From Shewanella intestini (GTDB lineage Bacteria > Pseudomonadota > Gammaproteobacteria > Enterobacterales > Shewanellaceae), in assembly GCF_018221465.1 (NCBI RefSeq), contig NZ_JAAIKR010000008.1, positions 1 through 64,000 on the forward strand: a DNA stretch of 64,000 bases. The letters run 5' to 3'. Shown here one piece after another: positions 9,322-18,050 of the stretch. How positions within the stretch are numbered: the stretch's first letter is position 1; every line of letters begins with the position of its first letter. The notes beneath the pieces were generated by a model that saw only the letters and a program-made list of their open reading frames with translations, did no database searches and was not told where the DNA came from. The position numbers and the translations under genes are program-made.

Positions 9322-10643
9322 TTTATTATCTCCTTCAATTCTTCGATAACCTTCACCCTTTCCAATCTAATTCTAGCTTTTGCTAAGTCCAATTTATTTT
9401 TATATTCATCAGCATTATTTTGCAGATTGGCCATCATGATATTAAGGGTTTCGAAATTAATTTCTTCTATTGCTACTACATATTCACCAAGGCCAATATC
9501 TTCCATAATCCCTTTAGATTTGTTACCACCGTATGCGATAGCCATGGAAGGAACACCCATAACCTGACTAAATATTACAGAGTGAAATCTAGTACCAATT
9601 AAAAAGTCTAACCCCTTGTATACAGTCATCAAATCTTTGTAGTCAAAATCACCATCAACAATTTTATAACTAACAGACATTTCAAGCTTACTTATCACAT
9701 CACTAATTGCAATTAAATCTGTCTCATGCTTACTAGGGCCTTGCACTTGAACTATAAAATAAAACTCACAGTCGGAGTTTTTGTTACAGTACTCTGCTAT
9801 CGAAGATATATAATTCTCATACCTTTCAATAGGGTCACTAGAGTGAGGAAAACGATAAGGTCTTACTGTAATACCAATTTTTTTAACATTCAACGTATTG
9901 GATATTACTTTTTTTGTCTCATGACGTAGAGTATCTTTCTCTTTTGAGTAATACCCCAAGTCAAATGCCAATTCGGAATTAAAAACCCCAATACTTTTAA
10001 GATATTCAAGAGAAATACCTTCCCTAACATATAATTTATCGACGCGACTCAAAATATATCGAACAAAGGTTCTATTTGAAATTCCTGTAATTGGTCCTAC
10101 TGAATTCGGTAGAAATATTATTTTCTTTTTAAGACGAATTGCTAAAAGAAGATAATAAAGCCCAAACCAAAGGTAATATAAATCACCAAGTTTTCCGTAC
10201 GTATGCAGAAAACCACCGCCTTTAACTACGATACAGTCACTTTCTTTTAAGAAAGAAAAGGATTCTAAGTATTCTTTATTTTTGAAGAACATGTTAAAAA
10301 CAGGCTTGTATGGAAGCATTAGCAATATAAAATGCTTTACAAAATCGATAAGCGCTTGAACTCCAGCCTGAATTACTGTCCAACGACTATCATGGACTCC
10401 TGTATTCTTGATAACACGTTTAGGATTTTCAATTATATTACGGAAAATTTTAAAGCCTGCACTTCTTGTTTGTTTACTTTGCTTATGTCTATCTTCATCT
10501 GAATTACCATAATCAACAATTCCGATCTCGCAGTTTTCACCAAAAGAATTTTGAATTAAATAAGCAGCTTCCCAAACAAGAGCCTGATCACCTCTATTTA
10601 AATCCGTACATGCAGGTACAATAAGTGCCTTAACTTTACTCAA
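9318..10643 (-). CDS. Polysaccharide pyruvyl transferase family protein (first of two)
   Basis: This 441-residue PF04230-type protein has the N-terminal NRGDQALVWEAAYLI segment, the family's GD-A motif that starts the GT-B-like fold. The C-terminal GTRFHSVIFSQVMGVPSMA (R-x-HS) motif is also present. Members add a ketal-linked pyruvate from phosphoenolpyruvate to a sugar, giving the polymer negative charge. WcaK and CsaB are relatives. The TTG start overlaps the preceding stop as TTGA with GGAG seven bases upstream. Two such genes lie in tandem, so either two residues are modified or one has another role. Cytoplasmic location is expected, acting on lipid-linked intermediates. Confidence 0.88.
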   Translation of the reverse strand: MSKVKALIVPACTDLNRGDQALVWEAAYLIQNSFGENCEIGIVDYGNSDEDRHKQSKQTRSAGFKIFRNIIENPKRVIKNTGVHDSRWTVIQAGVQALIDFVKHFILLMLPYKPVFNMFFKNKEYLESFSFLKESDCIVVKGGGFLHTYGKLGDLYYLWFGLYYLLLAIRLKKKIIFLPNSVGPITGISNRTFVRYILSRVDKLYVREGISLEYLKSIGVFNSELAFDLGYYSKEKDTLRHETKKVISNTLNVKKIGITVRPYRFPHSSDPIERYENYISSIAEYCNKNSDCEFYFIVQVQGPSKHETDLIAISDVISKLEMSVSYKIVDGDFDYKDLMTVYKGLDFLIGTRFHSVIFSQVMGVPSMAIAYGGNKSKGIMEDIGLGEYVVAIEEINFETLNIMMANLQNNADEYKNKLDLAKARIRLERVKVIEELKEIIK

Positions 10644-11788
10644 AACGGCTCTCCAGCTAACAATTTAAATAACATTGCATTATACTCACTAACATTTTCA
10701 TCTAAAGAATATACTTTCGATTCTGTAACCAAATTAACAACTTGATCCGAAGGGTAGTCAAATGATATCAGGTTACCACAAGCCCCTAATGAGTCTAATA
10801 TGTTCTTTACCTTTTTATCCCATTCTATAGCTACTACTCTTTTTTTTCTTGCCAAACAAGGTAAGATCGAATGAAGACGTTGAGCGACAATAAAATCAGA
10901 TTGTTCAGAATATCTAAGTACATCCTTATAGCTTGATGCTTTCTCGTTAAACACTATCCGCTCTGAAGGGTACCCATTTTCACTACATAATGGACGAACA
11001 ATATTATTAATGTAGTACACATCACTAATTGAACCATTATTTGATACATATATGGTATCAAAACGCTCTAACATACTACCAATTACATCGATCCACCACT
11101 TTGCAGTTTCATTTCTATCAAGTTTAAAGTCAGAGTGCCGTTTACATTCATTAGTATCCATAATGAATAACGTAACTGAGCGATTTGGTCTTACAACACT
11201 CTCCGCCTTAAACTCAATACAAGCAGATGAAATGGCTGCATCATATGTATTTTTAGCATGTAAGACACCATTATTTATCAAATTATTAAGGGAACCCAAA
11301 TCTCTAACATAAACAGGAATATTCTTAGTAACCCCCTTAAGGATGTATCTTGAGAATAAACTGAACTCCTTTCCGACACCAACAGACCAAAATATATACC
11401 TCTTTTTATTTTTTCGTAAGATTGAGCAATACACTGAGAGCTTGATCAGAAAGTCACCAAAATTATCAATTAACAAGTGGCCACCACCTATTATAATCAA
11501 GTCCTTTTCTTCTATGAATTTTTCAAAATCATCTTTTGGTATTTTTTTAACTTTAAATAAATTGTATGCAAATCTAATATAATAGCTTCTATTTTTTTCT
11601 TTCGGGAATGTGTAGTTCGTAAAATCATATGGTTTGTGTTGATAATCAATATGATACCTCCCATGATGTAAGTCATAATACTCTATTTCATGTTGTCCAA
11701 TGGAATTTATGCTAACCCCTAATGACTTTGCAATCAGTTGATCTCCAACATTGAGTGAATAACCTACTCCCAAAATTCCAATTTTCAC
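10640..11788 (-). CDS. Polysaccharide pyruvyl transferase family protein (second of two)
   Basis: About 382 residues, again PF04230-like: KIGILGVGYSLNVGDQLIAK at the N-terminus, IIIGGGHLLIDNFGDF in the middle and AQRLHSILPCLARKKRV (R-LHS motif) near the C-terminus. It shares little obvious identity with its neighbour beyond these motifs, so the pair is not a recent duplication. A GTG at 11797 is possible, but I prefer the GTG at 11786-11788. It makes the same 4-base stop-start overlap (GTGA) used elsewhere in this operon and has AGGTG six bases upstream. Substrate sugar unknown. Confidence 0.85.
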   Translation of the reverse strand: MKIGILGVGYSLNVGDQLIAKSLGVSINSIGQHEIEYYDLHHGRYHIDYQHKPYDFTNYTFPKEKNRSYYIRFAYNLFKVKKIPKDDFEKFIEEKDLIIIGGGHLLIDNFGDFLIKLSVYCSILRKNKKRYIFWSVGVGKEFSLFSRYILKGVTKNIPVYVRDLGSLNNLINNGVLHAKNTYDAAISSACIEFKAESVVRPNRSVTLFIMDTNECKRHSDFKLDRNETAKWWIDVIGSMLERFDTIYVSNNGSISDVYYINNIVRPLCSENGYPSERIVFNEKASSYKDVLRYSEQSDFIVAQRLHSILPCLARKKRVVAIEWDKKVKNILDSLGACGNLISFDYPSDQVVNLVTESKVYSLDENVSEYNAMLFKLLAGEPF

Positions 11789-13050
11789 TTTGTGCACCTG
11801 ACTAATGATGAAAAAATCGTTGTGTTTAATTTGTACTTTTTATTCAAGTGTAAAAAGCACAGAAAGTTCCAAGTAAGAACGCATAGTATCGTACTGTAAG
11901 CGATCGCTTCCAAACCTAAATTTTCATAATAAAAATAGATAAATCCAAGCTTAATGGTCAATCCTATTATCAAATAAATGAATAGCGGCAAAAATTCTTC
12001 TTTAATTTTCATCATTGTCAGTGTTTGACCGAATATAGAACTCAAGAAGTAACCAAAAGTAATTAGTAAAGCCAAGTTATTATAATGTTTGTAATCTTCA
12101 CCAAATAACCCCAAAATTAAATCACCAAAATAGAAAACAATCAGTAAGAACATTAAGCTTGAAACAAAACCAATTAAAGTAGCTAAATTGTTTATAATTG
12201 GTACTCTATTACCAGTTGACTTAACGAGAATAGGAAATACTACATTGTTCACTGATAAAAGCACAATTGAACTTAGCATTGAAACTTTCTGAGCTGAAGA
12301 ATAGTAAGCGACCGTTTTCATATCACTTATTCTCTCCAGAATTATAACATCTACATTAGTAATTAGTGTTACGATCAGAAGAATGCTAAATAGTTTGATA
12401 GTTACATGTAAATCCTTTTTTTCAACAACCCCCCCTATGCTTACTTTGTATATTTTACTATTTTTATTGATTTTTTTATTGGAAAAAAAGGACACAAATA
12501 CGTAGCTAGTCAATAATACAATGCAAAGTAAATAGTAACTCAAATCTGAACCAATAGTTGAATAAAACAAGATCAGGCTCAATAAAAAAAAGATTGACCT
12601 TATTAATTTCTCTATAGCATTTGCAAATACTGCATCACCTTCTGAAATTAATATAGATATTCTAATTAAGGATATTGATACTGCTGTATTTATCAGTACA
12701 ATAAAAATGCTTAAATAAAAACTAAAACCTATGTAACTTAAATAAAATACAATTATTACTGAAGTGATAGCAAGTGTAATATAAAACGTCCTTGTGACAT
12801 TACTAAGCCAATGTCCTTTTTCAGCCAAGTCTATTTTTGGTAACCTAAGTAATATAAATTGATTAAAACCAAAACATGAAATCACTGATGTCAAGGCTGT
12901 AAAAGAAACTATATATGAATAGAAGCCAAACAATTCCCCACCAAACAATCTTGATATGGCAATATTCACACCGAAGGCTGACAATGCGGACAAACCACTG
13001 CAAATTGAAACTAGCATTGTCGTTATTAGAATTTTTAAATTGATAATCAC
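11785..13050 (-). CDS. wzx: Polysaccharide repeat-unit flippase (Wzx-like, MOP superfamily)
   Basis: This 421-residue protein has about 12 hydrophobic segments. The opening FGVNIAISRLFGGELFGFYS and FNQFILLRLPKI resemble the first bundle of Wzx/O-antigen flippases, and a second set of six spans runs from about residue 215. It would move undecaprenyl-linked repeat units to the periplasmic face for polymerisation. The start codon is uncertain: GTG at 13050 lacks a well-spaced ribosome site, and an ATG at residue 12 (13017) is possible. It sits directly downstream of the IS5 remnant, at the boundary where base composition changes. Confidence 0.85.
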   Translation of the reverse strand: MIINLKILITTMLVSICSGLSALSAFGVNIAISRLFGGELFGFYSYIVSFTALTSVISCFGFNQFILLRLPKIDLAEKGHWLSNVTRTFYITLAITSVIIVFYLSYIGFSFYLSIFIVLINTAVSISLIRISILISEGDAVFANAIEKLIRSIFFLLSLILFYSTIGSDLSYYLLCIVLLTSYVFVSFFSNKKINKNSKIYKVSIGGVVEKKDLHVTIKLFSILLIVTLITNVDVIILERISDMKTVAYYSSAQKVSMLSSIVLLSVNNVVFPILVKSTGNRVPIINNLATLIGFVSSLMFLLIVFYFGDLILGLFGEDYKHYNNLALLITFGYFLSSIFGQTLTMMKIKEEFLPLFIYLIIGLTIKLGFIYFYYENLGLEAIAYSTILCVLTWNFLCFLHLNKKYKLNTTIFSSLVRCTK

Positions 13051-13200
13051 ACCTATATAAAAAACTTCTCATTGCAAAATGCATATCGCTTATTTATACC
13101 TACCACGACGGAAAATAATGAACAACCCAACTACATCAACAGGGGGTGTTGTTGATCCAATCACGGCGCTAGATGCTGCTATCCCAAGGGTTGTACTCAA

Positions 13201-13645
13201 TTAGGCAGCTTGCTCCCTAATTGGCATACCTAGTCCTATGACTTTGTTCATTGCTTTTACGCCTGCTAAAGCTTCGCCTACCTGAGCGTTATAATCTCGA
13301 AGGCTAAGTTTAAGACTAATCACATTCTTATATCGATACATCGCAGTCTCAGAGAGTGAGATTGCGTGGTAATCATTATCCTGTTTCCACTGTGCTAATT
13401 GATTAGCTTTGAGCGCTTTAACTGCTTCGTTTCTCGGGTGCCCCTCCTCCCAATACCCTGTATTATTTCTAGGTGGAATAGTGGGCTTACAACCCTTTCA
13501 TTTGAGTAGCTTATGACATAGCTTAATGCCATAGGCACCATCAGCAAATACTTGAGTAATACCTCTCCTCAACGGGTTAAGCAATGTGAGTAGGACGTCA
13601 TTGTCAGCGACATTGACTAAGGAGACTTCAGCTGAAACAACTTCA
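13201..13645 (-). pseudogene. IS5-family transposase remnant (C-terminal part, broken)
   Basis: Reading leftwards from about 13645 gives HEVVSAEVSLVNVADNDVLL, then FADGAYGIKLCHKLLK, an in-frame TGA, KGCKPTIPPRNNTGYWEEGH, SETAMYRYKNVISLKLSLRD and ALAGVKAMNKVIGLGMP before TAA. This is the C-terminal part of an IS5-type DDE transposase, including the second catalytic Asp region (ADGAYG) and the Glu region (SETAMYRYK). The N-terminal half is missing or unrecognisable and one internal stop interrupts the frame, so it is inactive. Its position between wzz and wzx suggests past recombination into the locus. Confidence 0.85.
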
Positions 13646-13893
13646 TGAGAAGATAATATTGGTTAAGGTCTACTTTACAAGCTTGCCTATGGTTTAGAAT
13701 TACTGAAATATGCTCCAAAAGGTTTTGTAAAAATGGACTTTTACGTGATTTTTTATGACGTTTTTCATAAAATCACCTCAGTAATTTTTAAAAATCTGAT
13801 ACACTTTTAATCCATTTTGAGACAGTCGCTTTTATTTATAAGTAAACGCTATCTTTTGTAAGCCTTGGGTTTGGTTATTTTTTGCTTTTTATC

Positions 13894-13917
13894 GACTCTT
13901 TATTTAGAGAAAGAGTC
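13894..13917 (-). terminator. Hairpin downstream of wzz
   Basis: Perfect 8-bp stem GACTCTTT/AAAGAGTC with an 8-base loop, 17 bases after the wzz stop on the minus strand. It is followed by GATAAAAAGC rather than a clean T-run, so termination would be partial. RfaH antitermination would be expected to carry polymerase past it. Confidence 0.4.
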
Positions 13918-13933
13918 CCAATAGGCCATTTTT

Positions 13934-14899
13934 TCAACCTTCTTTTCTAACAAAATGTCTGATTAAAACAAGCATCACTGCTAGCATGCCGCCAAGCATT
14001 GTGCCTAATACACATATTAACGCTCTTTTAGGGCCAGCTTTTTCTTCTGGCACTAATGCGGGATCAATTGTTTTAAAAGCATATTCGTCGCGTACTTCAG
14101 CAAACATGATTGTTTTTGCTTGTTCTTCAATTAATTTATATAAAACCGTTTTAATATCTGCAACATTGGTTTGTTGTATTTGGGTATTCAAAAACTCCGT
14201 ACTGCGTTTAGCCTCAATCACATCCCTATCTTTCATTTCTTTGTTGATATCTTTGACTAACCAAGACACCCATTTTTGCGCAATATAAGGCGATTGATGC
14301 TCAATCGATATTGTCACCATTCCAGTATCTTTAGCAGTATTCACTGACAATATTTCTATAAACGCTTTATACGCTTCTTGTAAAGAAGGTTTAGGTTTTA
14401 GTGGCAGTTTTACATCACGCACCCATTTCTGGGCATTTGCATCATATATATCGGCATCGTAAGTAATCGTGTTATCCATTTGCTGCCATTTATCAATTGC
14501 CATTAAATCGGCAAGAATTTGATGATTAGTGATAAATTGACTAACAAACTGGCGTGATTTCATTATCTCAATAGCAAGCTGGGTTTTATCCGCACCGCCA
14601 CCGCCGCCTAAGTTAATACCGGCCATACTGGCTAACCCACCAAATTGACCAGCAAGAGCACTTAACCCACCACCTTGTTCTTCATTTGCAGGGGTCAGTA
14701 ACACTTCTGATTTATAGGTATTAGGTTGGGATAATGCAAATACCACAGCACCTGCCGCAAAAAGGCAGGTGATTAACATTATTAACCACTTGCCTTGCCA
14801 AATAACGGCAAATAACTCTCTTAAATCAATTTGATCGTCTGCAATTTCATTTTTTAAAAAGACAGCCTCATTGGTTGTGGTTTGAATATTTTTATTCAT
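13934..14899 (-). CDS. wzz: Chain-length determinant protein (Wzz family)
   Basis: This 321-residue inner-membrane protein has the Wzz architecture. TM1 lies near residues 40-60 (KWLIMLITCLFAAGAVVF), followed by a long periplasmic coiled-coil-rich region. A proline-rich stretch (DPALVPEEKAGPKR) leads into TM2 (ALICVLGTMLGGMLAVMLVL). A glycine-rich insert follows TM1 (GGGLSALAGQFGGLASMAG), as in many Shewanella/Vibrio relatives. It sets polymer length together with Wzy. The ATG at 14897-14899 is preferred: AAGG lies just upstream, whereas the earlier ATG at 14929 has no ribosome site. It is the last gene before the IS remnant. No Wzc-type kinase domain is attached. Confidence 0.9.
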   Translation of the reverse strand: MNKNIQTTTNEAVFLKNEIADDQIDLRELFAVIWQGKWLIMLITCLFAAGAVVFALSQPNTYKSEVLLTPANEEQGGGLSALAGQFGGLASMAGINLGGGGGADKTQLAIEIMKSRQFVSQFITNHQILADLMAIDKWQQMDNTITYDADIYDANAQKWVRDVKLPLKPKPSLQEAYKAFIEILSVNTAKDTGMVTISIEHQSPYIAQKWVSWLVKDINKEMKDRDVIEAKRSTEFLNTQIQQTNVADIKTVLYKLIEEQAKTIMFAEVRDEYAFKTIDPALVPEEKAGPKRALICVLGTMLGGMLAVMLVLIRHFVRKEG

Positions 14900-15013
14900 A
14901 TGCCTTTCATTCTTTAATTTTTTATTCATTCAAATCAAGCTTTGTTACATTTATCAACCTGTTTTTAACAGTAATAAATATAACCGCTTATCTACATACC
15001 AATTAAAACAAAT

Positions 15014-15047
15014 AATACGCGGCCTTGGCATTGCAAGGCCGCGTATT
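15014..15047 (-). terminator. Strong hairpin after the SLBB export gene
   Basis: A perfect 14-bp inverted repeat, AATACGCGGCCTTG/CAAGGCCGCGTATT with a 6-base loop, begins 8 bases after the stop at 15055. On the minus strand it is followed by TGTTTTAATT, so it is a credible intrinsic terminator or transcript stabiliser. As it lies inside the operon, it is a natural target for RfaH-dependent read-through. Confidence 0.55.
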
Positions 15048-15054
15048 ATATTAG

Positions 15055-17676
15055 TTATAATTTTGAAATTGTCGCTAGCGCAATCGCACTATTATAAATA
15101 ATGGTGGTCACCTGCGACCATAAACTTAAGTTATCTTTATATTCGGTATCTAACGGCATAATAATTGAGTCAGCAGGTTCAATGACAACTGACGGCCCAC
15201 TAAACCAAGATGAGTCAGGCATCACTACAGATCCATCGGCGCGCAGTACATATACTCGGTCTTCATCTGCACGTTTTCTTGCGCCACCGGCTTTTGCTAA
15301 GTACTGCTCAAAGCTAGTGCCCTTTTTAAAGAGGTGAGTGCTTGGGTGTTGTACTTGCCCCATAATGGTCACACTGTTATTAAGGGTCGGCACATAAAGC
15401 TCATCGCCATTTTCTAATTCAATGTCTGAGCCTTGCACGCCATTACTAATTGACGCTAAGTCAATCACCAAACGCCCAACAGGTTCAACGTTTTCAAGTT
15501 CTTTTAGCATAAGCTGTGTATCTGCAAAATTACCTGTCGGCGTATCTTTTGTCAGCGCTTTGGCGGCTATCTCACGGCGTAAATTATCAGATAAGGTTTT
15601 TACCTCTCTAATTTCCGCCTCTTTAACTGATTCACGCAAAAATACCGCACTTTTCGGCGCAGCGCTATTTGTTAATCCACCGGCACGTTTTAATACATCA
15701 GACATAGTTTCATGCGCTTGAACAGCATAACTTCCCGGGAATTTAACTTCCCCTGCAATTTTAACCCAGCGGGTTTCTTGCCAGTTAGGTAATGCGCGCA
15801 CGGTTAAAATGTCTCGGCTTTGCAGCTGCAAATTAGCCTGCGGTTTATTGCTCATTACATCGTTCAAATTAAATTGATGATGCTCAATATGAAATGAATT
15901 TTTCGTTTGTACTTGTCGGGTTAACTCGGCAGACAATGTATACGCACCTTCCGACAGCCCACCGGCGGCAACAAGTGCGTCTTCAATTTTCCCCTGCTGT
16001 GTTAAAGGATACGTGCCCGGAAAACGCACATTACCTTGAATCTCAAACACCGCTTTTGCATCACCAAATCGGCTTTGGTTTGCTAATTTATTTAAAATGG
16101 GCGTTAACAATGTTTCTCTGTCTTGATAATCAAATACCACAATTTTATCGCGGGGTTGCAGCGCTAGGTTATCTATTGAGCCACTGTCATTAATTGCATT
16201 ACCTAAATTGAATTGTAATACTTCAATATCACCGCGTTTATTTGACTCCCTAACAACCAGTGCGTAATCCAAATCCGTTGTTAACGTAAAGTCACTCCAA
16301 ATAGAGCTAAATAAATCGCTAACTTTTATGCCCTTAACCCATTCATAGCTGCCGGGGCGGATAACTGAACCAAAAACAGTAATTGCATTGTCAATTCGGT
16401 CTGTCGCTGCTTTGACATTTAATACATCGCCATTTCTCACCTTGGTGTTTAAGCCATCTTCTTTATTCAAATTAATGCTAACAATTGTTTTAACTGCATT
16501 GTCGTCATAACGTTCAATGGTGCTTAATTTGGGGTACGCTCCTGGCTTCATCCCATTGGCCATCGCTATCACATCTTTTACGGTATTGGTTGCTTTAACT
16601 TCATAAATTGCAGGTCGGTTAACTTCGCCACTAACACTTACGGTTTTACCTAACGGCGGGATAAATACCACATCACCTGATTGAAGTCTTAAGTCTCCTG
16701 ATGCGTCACCCTTCATCAATAAATCGTATACATCAAAGGTGCCGATTGTTTTGCCTTTTCTTTTTAATTGAATGTTTCTTAATGTCCCAATTTCACTAAT
16801 ACCACCAGAAACAAACAACGCTTGCATAATGGTTGATAAGCTAGAAACTGTATAAGACCCCGGTTTATAGGCGTCACCGGCAACAAAAATGCGAATTGAA
16901 CGTAACTCACCCATTGTCACGGTAACATTCTGGCCAATCATCGACTTAGCCACTTTGTTCTTGAGTAATGCTTTCACTTCACTAAAAGACATGCCGACTA
17001 ACGATATGGGGCCTAAATTAGGAAACTGAATAGCGCCGTTACGTCCAACGGTTAATTGGTAGTTGTTACTTTCTTTACCATAAAGTTGAATCTTGATGAT
17101 ATCGCCAGGGCCGACCATATATTCCGACGGAACAGGGGCATCAGATACAGGCGCAAATGTCGATGGCGCGCCTGCAAATAAGTCATAACCAAAGTGCATT
17201 AACTTTGTTTTTTTATCTTCTTCTTGTTGGGCTGTTTGCGCTTCAGTTTTCAAAGACTCTTTATCAATATTGTTAGGGTCGCATTTATCATAAATCAGAT
17301 TATTCTTATTTAAAGTATTTCTGTCACTTCTGTCACTTCTGTCACTTCTGTCACTTCTGTCACTTATCAAAGTACCATCATCACGAAAACAGTCATCATC
17401 TAAACCTGACAGGTTTTTATCAGTCATATTCTTCTGATTTAAGCTTCTAGACTCAACGACTGTAGGATTATCAAGTGGATTCCCTGTTTTTTGTGAGCCA
17501 CTTATTGTTGATATGTCTATTCCATATTGTTTAGCTAAACGTTGCTGCTCTGCCGCGGGCAACGATTTAAATTGTTCGATCATTTGGGGTGAAGGCGTTA
17601 ACGCTTGAACAGGTGAGCTCAGTAAAAATGACGCGGATAGCATTAAAATGGCTAATCTTTTTGTTTGTCGATACAC
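15055..17676 (-). CDS. Large SLBB-domain polysaccharide export protein (Wza/GumB-like)
   Basis: This 873-residue exported protein begins with a signal peptide (residues 1-25, cleavage near PVQALTP). After a charged linker come the Poly_export motif YMVGPGDIIKIQLYGKESN (about residue 190) and roughly six SLBB modules, for example RIFVAGDAYKPGSYTVSS, SVSGEVNRPAIYEV, FGSVIRPGSYEWVKG, IQGNVRFPGTYPL and IAGEVKFPGSYAVQ. It should form the periplasmic/outer-membrane export channel. It is far longer than Wza (about 380 residues), as in other Shewanella/Vibrio members. No lipobox is seen. The linker at about residues 105-119 is five SDR repeats encoded by a 9-bp tandem array. The start is GTG with GGAG seven bases upstream. 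Confidence 0.9.
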   Translation of the reverse strand: MYRQTKRLAILMLSASFLLSSPVQALTPSPQMIEQFKSLPAAEQQRLAKQYGIDISTISGSQKTGNPLDNPTVVESRSLNQKNMTDKNLSGLDDDCFRDDGTLISDRSDRSDRSDRSDRNTLNKNNLIYDKCDPNNIDKESLKTEAQTAQQEEDKKTKLMHFGYDLFAGAPSTFAPVSDAPVPSEYMVGPGDIIKIQLYGKESNNYQLTVGRNGAIQFPNLGPISLVGMSFSEVKALLKNKVAKSMIGQNVTVTMGELRSIRIFVAGDAYKPGSYTVSSLSTIMQALFVSGGISEIGTLRNIQLKRKGKTIGTFDVYDLLMKGDASGDLRLQSGDVVFIPPLGKTVSVSGEVNRPAIYEVKATNTVKDVIAMANGMKPGAYPKLSTIERYDDNAVKTIVSINLNKEDGLNTKVRNGDVLNVKAATDRIDNAITVFGSVIRPGSYEWVKGIKVSDLFSSIWSDFTLTTDLDYALVVRESNKRGDIEVLQFNLGNAINDSGSIDNLALQPRDKIVVFDYQDRETLLTPILNKLANQSRFGDAKAVFEIQGNVRFPGTYPLTQQGKIEDALVAAGGLSEGAYTLSAELTRQVQTKNSFHIEHHQFNLNDVMSNKPQANLQLQSRDILTVRALPNWQETRWVKIAGEVKFPGSYAVQAHETMSDVLKRAGGLTNSAAPKSAVFLRESVKEAEIREVKTLSDNLRREIAAKALTKDTPTGNFADTQLMLKELENVEPVGRLVIDLASISNGVQGSDIELENGDELYVPTLNNSVTIMGQVQHPSTHLFKKGTSFEQYLAKAGGARKRADEDRVYVLRADGSVVMPDSSWFSGPSVVIEPADSIIMPLDTEYKDNLSLWSQVTTIIYNSAIALATISKL
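17321..17365. repeat. In-frame 9-bp tandem repeat, five copies
   Basis: CTGTCACTT is repeated five times without change on the plus strand. It encodes five Ser-Asp-Arg triplets in the linker of the SLBB protein. Because the period is a multiple of three, gain or loss of copies would change linker length without breaking the frame. Confidence 0.95.
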
Positions 17677-17736
17677 CTTGTGTCTCCAATGACAATATAA
17701 TTGAACAATTTAACAGGTTAAATAGCAAATTTTAGG

Positions 17737-17748
17737 CACGCTACCGCC
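17737..17748 (-). promoter_or_regulatory. ops element (RfaH recruitment and pausing site)
   Basis: On the minus strand these 12 bases read GGCGGTAGCGTG, identical to the ops core of E. coli RfaH-controlled operons. The site lies 61 bases before the start of the SLBB export gene and downstream of a -10 candidate, in the sense orientation. RfaH is known to bind the non-template strand of ops while polymerase pauses there. The gene for an RfaH homologue is immediately upstream. Confidence 0.92.
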
Positions 17749-17844
17749 CATGGATTATGGCTTCCAACGTGCCCTTCGTGATAACGAAATACCCATTTAC
17801 CTTAAATGCGCACCCATTGATGCCCATTTAAAATTAAGCGATGC

Positions 17845-17850
17845 ATTATA
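17845..17850 (-). promoter_or_regulatory. Candidate -10 box of the polysaccharide operon promoter
   Basis: TATAAT on the minus strand. The hexamer 17 bases upstream is CATGCT, a poor -35, and the extended -10 TG is one base off. An activator may therefore be needed, or the true promoter may be elsewhere in the leader. Confidence 0.4.
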
Positions 17851-18050
17851 CGCAAATTATCGTACTAAGCATGTATTTTGATGTCAGGCATTAGAATTAT
17901 GACAACCTACCATCAAATACCACAAGATAACGCACCGACAACAACAACTTGGTAACAAAATAAATACAAATACAAACACAGGCACGTTGGTCAGCAAAAA
18001 GATAACGCAAAGCCAGCTTTATCACCTATCACGTTAGTCACAATAAAAAA

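Larger units (their letters stand above)
13051..13933. other. Degenerate spacer with IS remnant between wzz and wzx
   Basis: Nearly 900 bases with no intact gene interrupt an otherwise tightly packed leftward operon. The right part holds a hairpin (13894-13917) just after wzz. The middle and left part holds a broken transposase (13201-13645). A minus-strand stretch at about 13650-13760 reads KRHKKSRKSPFLQNLLEHIS in one frame and may be another transposase fragment, but I cannot place it. The 150 bases before wzx hold an ATCAAC/GTTGAT inverted repeat and no gene. Confidence 0.7.
17677..18050 (-). promoter_or_regulatory. Untranslated leader of the polysaccharide operon
   Basis: The 374 bases between rfaH and the SLBB gene contain a TATAAT -10 candidate (17845-17850) and, about 100 bases further downstream, an ops element (17737-17748). 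This spacing resembles JUMPstart leaders of RfaH-controlled operons. The bases just before ops (GAAGCCATAATCCATGG) partly resemble the JUMPstart consensus. A 43-codon plus-strand frame at 17750-17881 is listed under rejected items. No strong terminator is seen after rfaH, so some read-through from the rfaH promoter is possible. Confidence 0.7.

Noticed and set aside
12863-13084. 73-codon minus-strand frame overlapping the wzx start
   Set aside because: Out of frame with the flippase and low in complexity; the flippase frame has the membrane pattern.
15894-16193. 99-codon plus-strand frame opposite the SLBB gene
   Set aside because: Antisense shadow of a clear coding region.
17750-17881. 43-codon plus-strand frame starting MDYGFQRALRDNEIPIYLK
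   Set aside because: It looks protein-like but overlaps the ops leader on the opposite strand, has no ribosome site and matches no family I know. It might be a relic of a gene end; not enough support to list.
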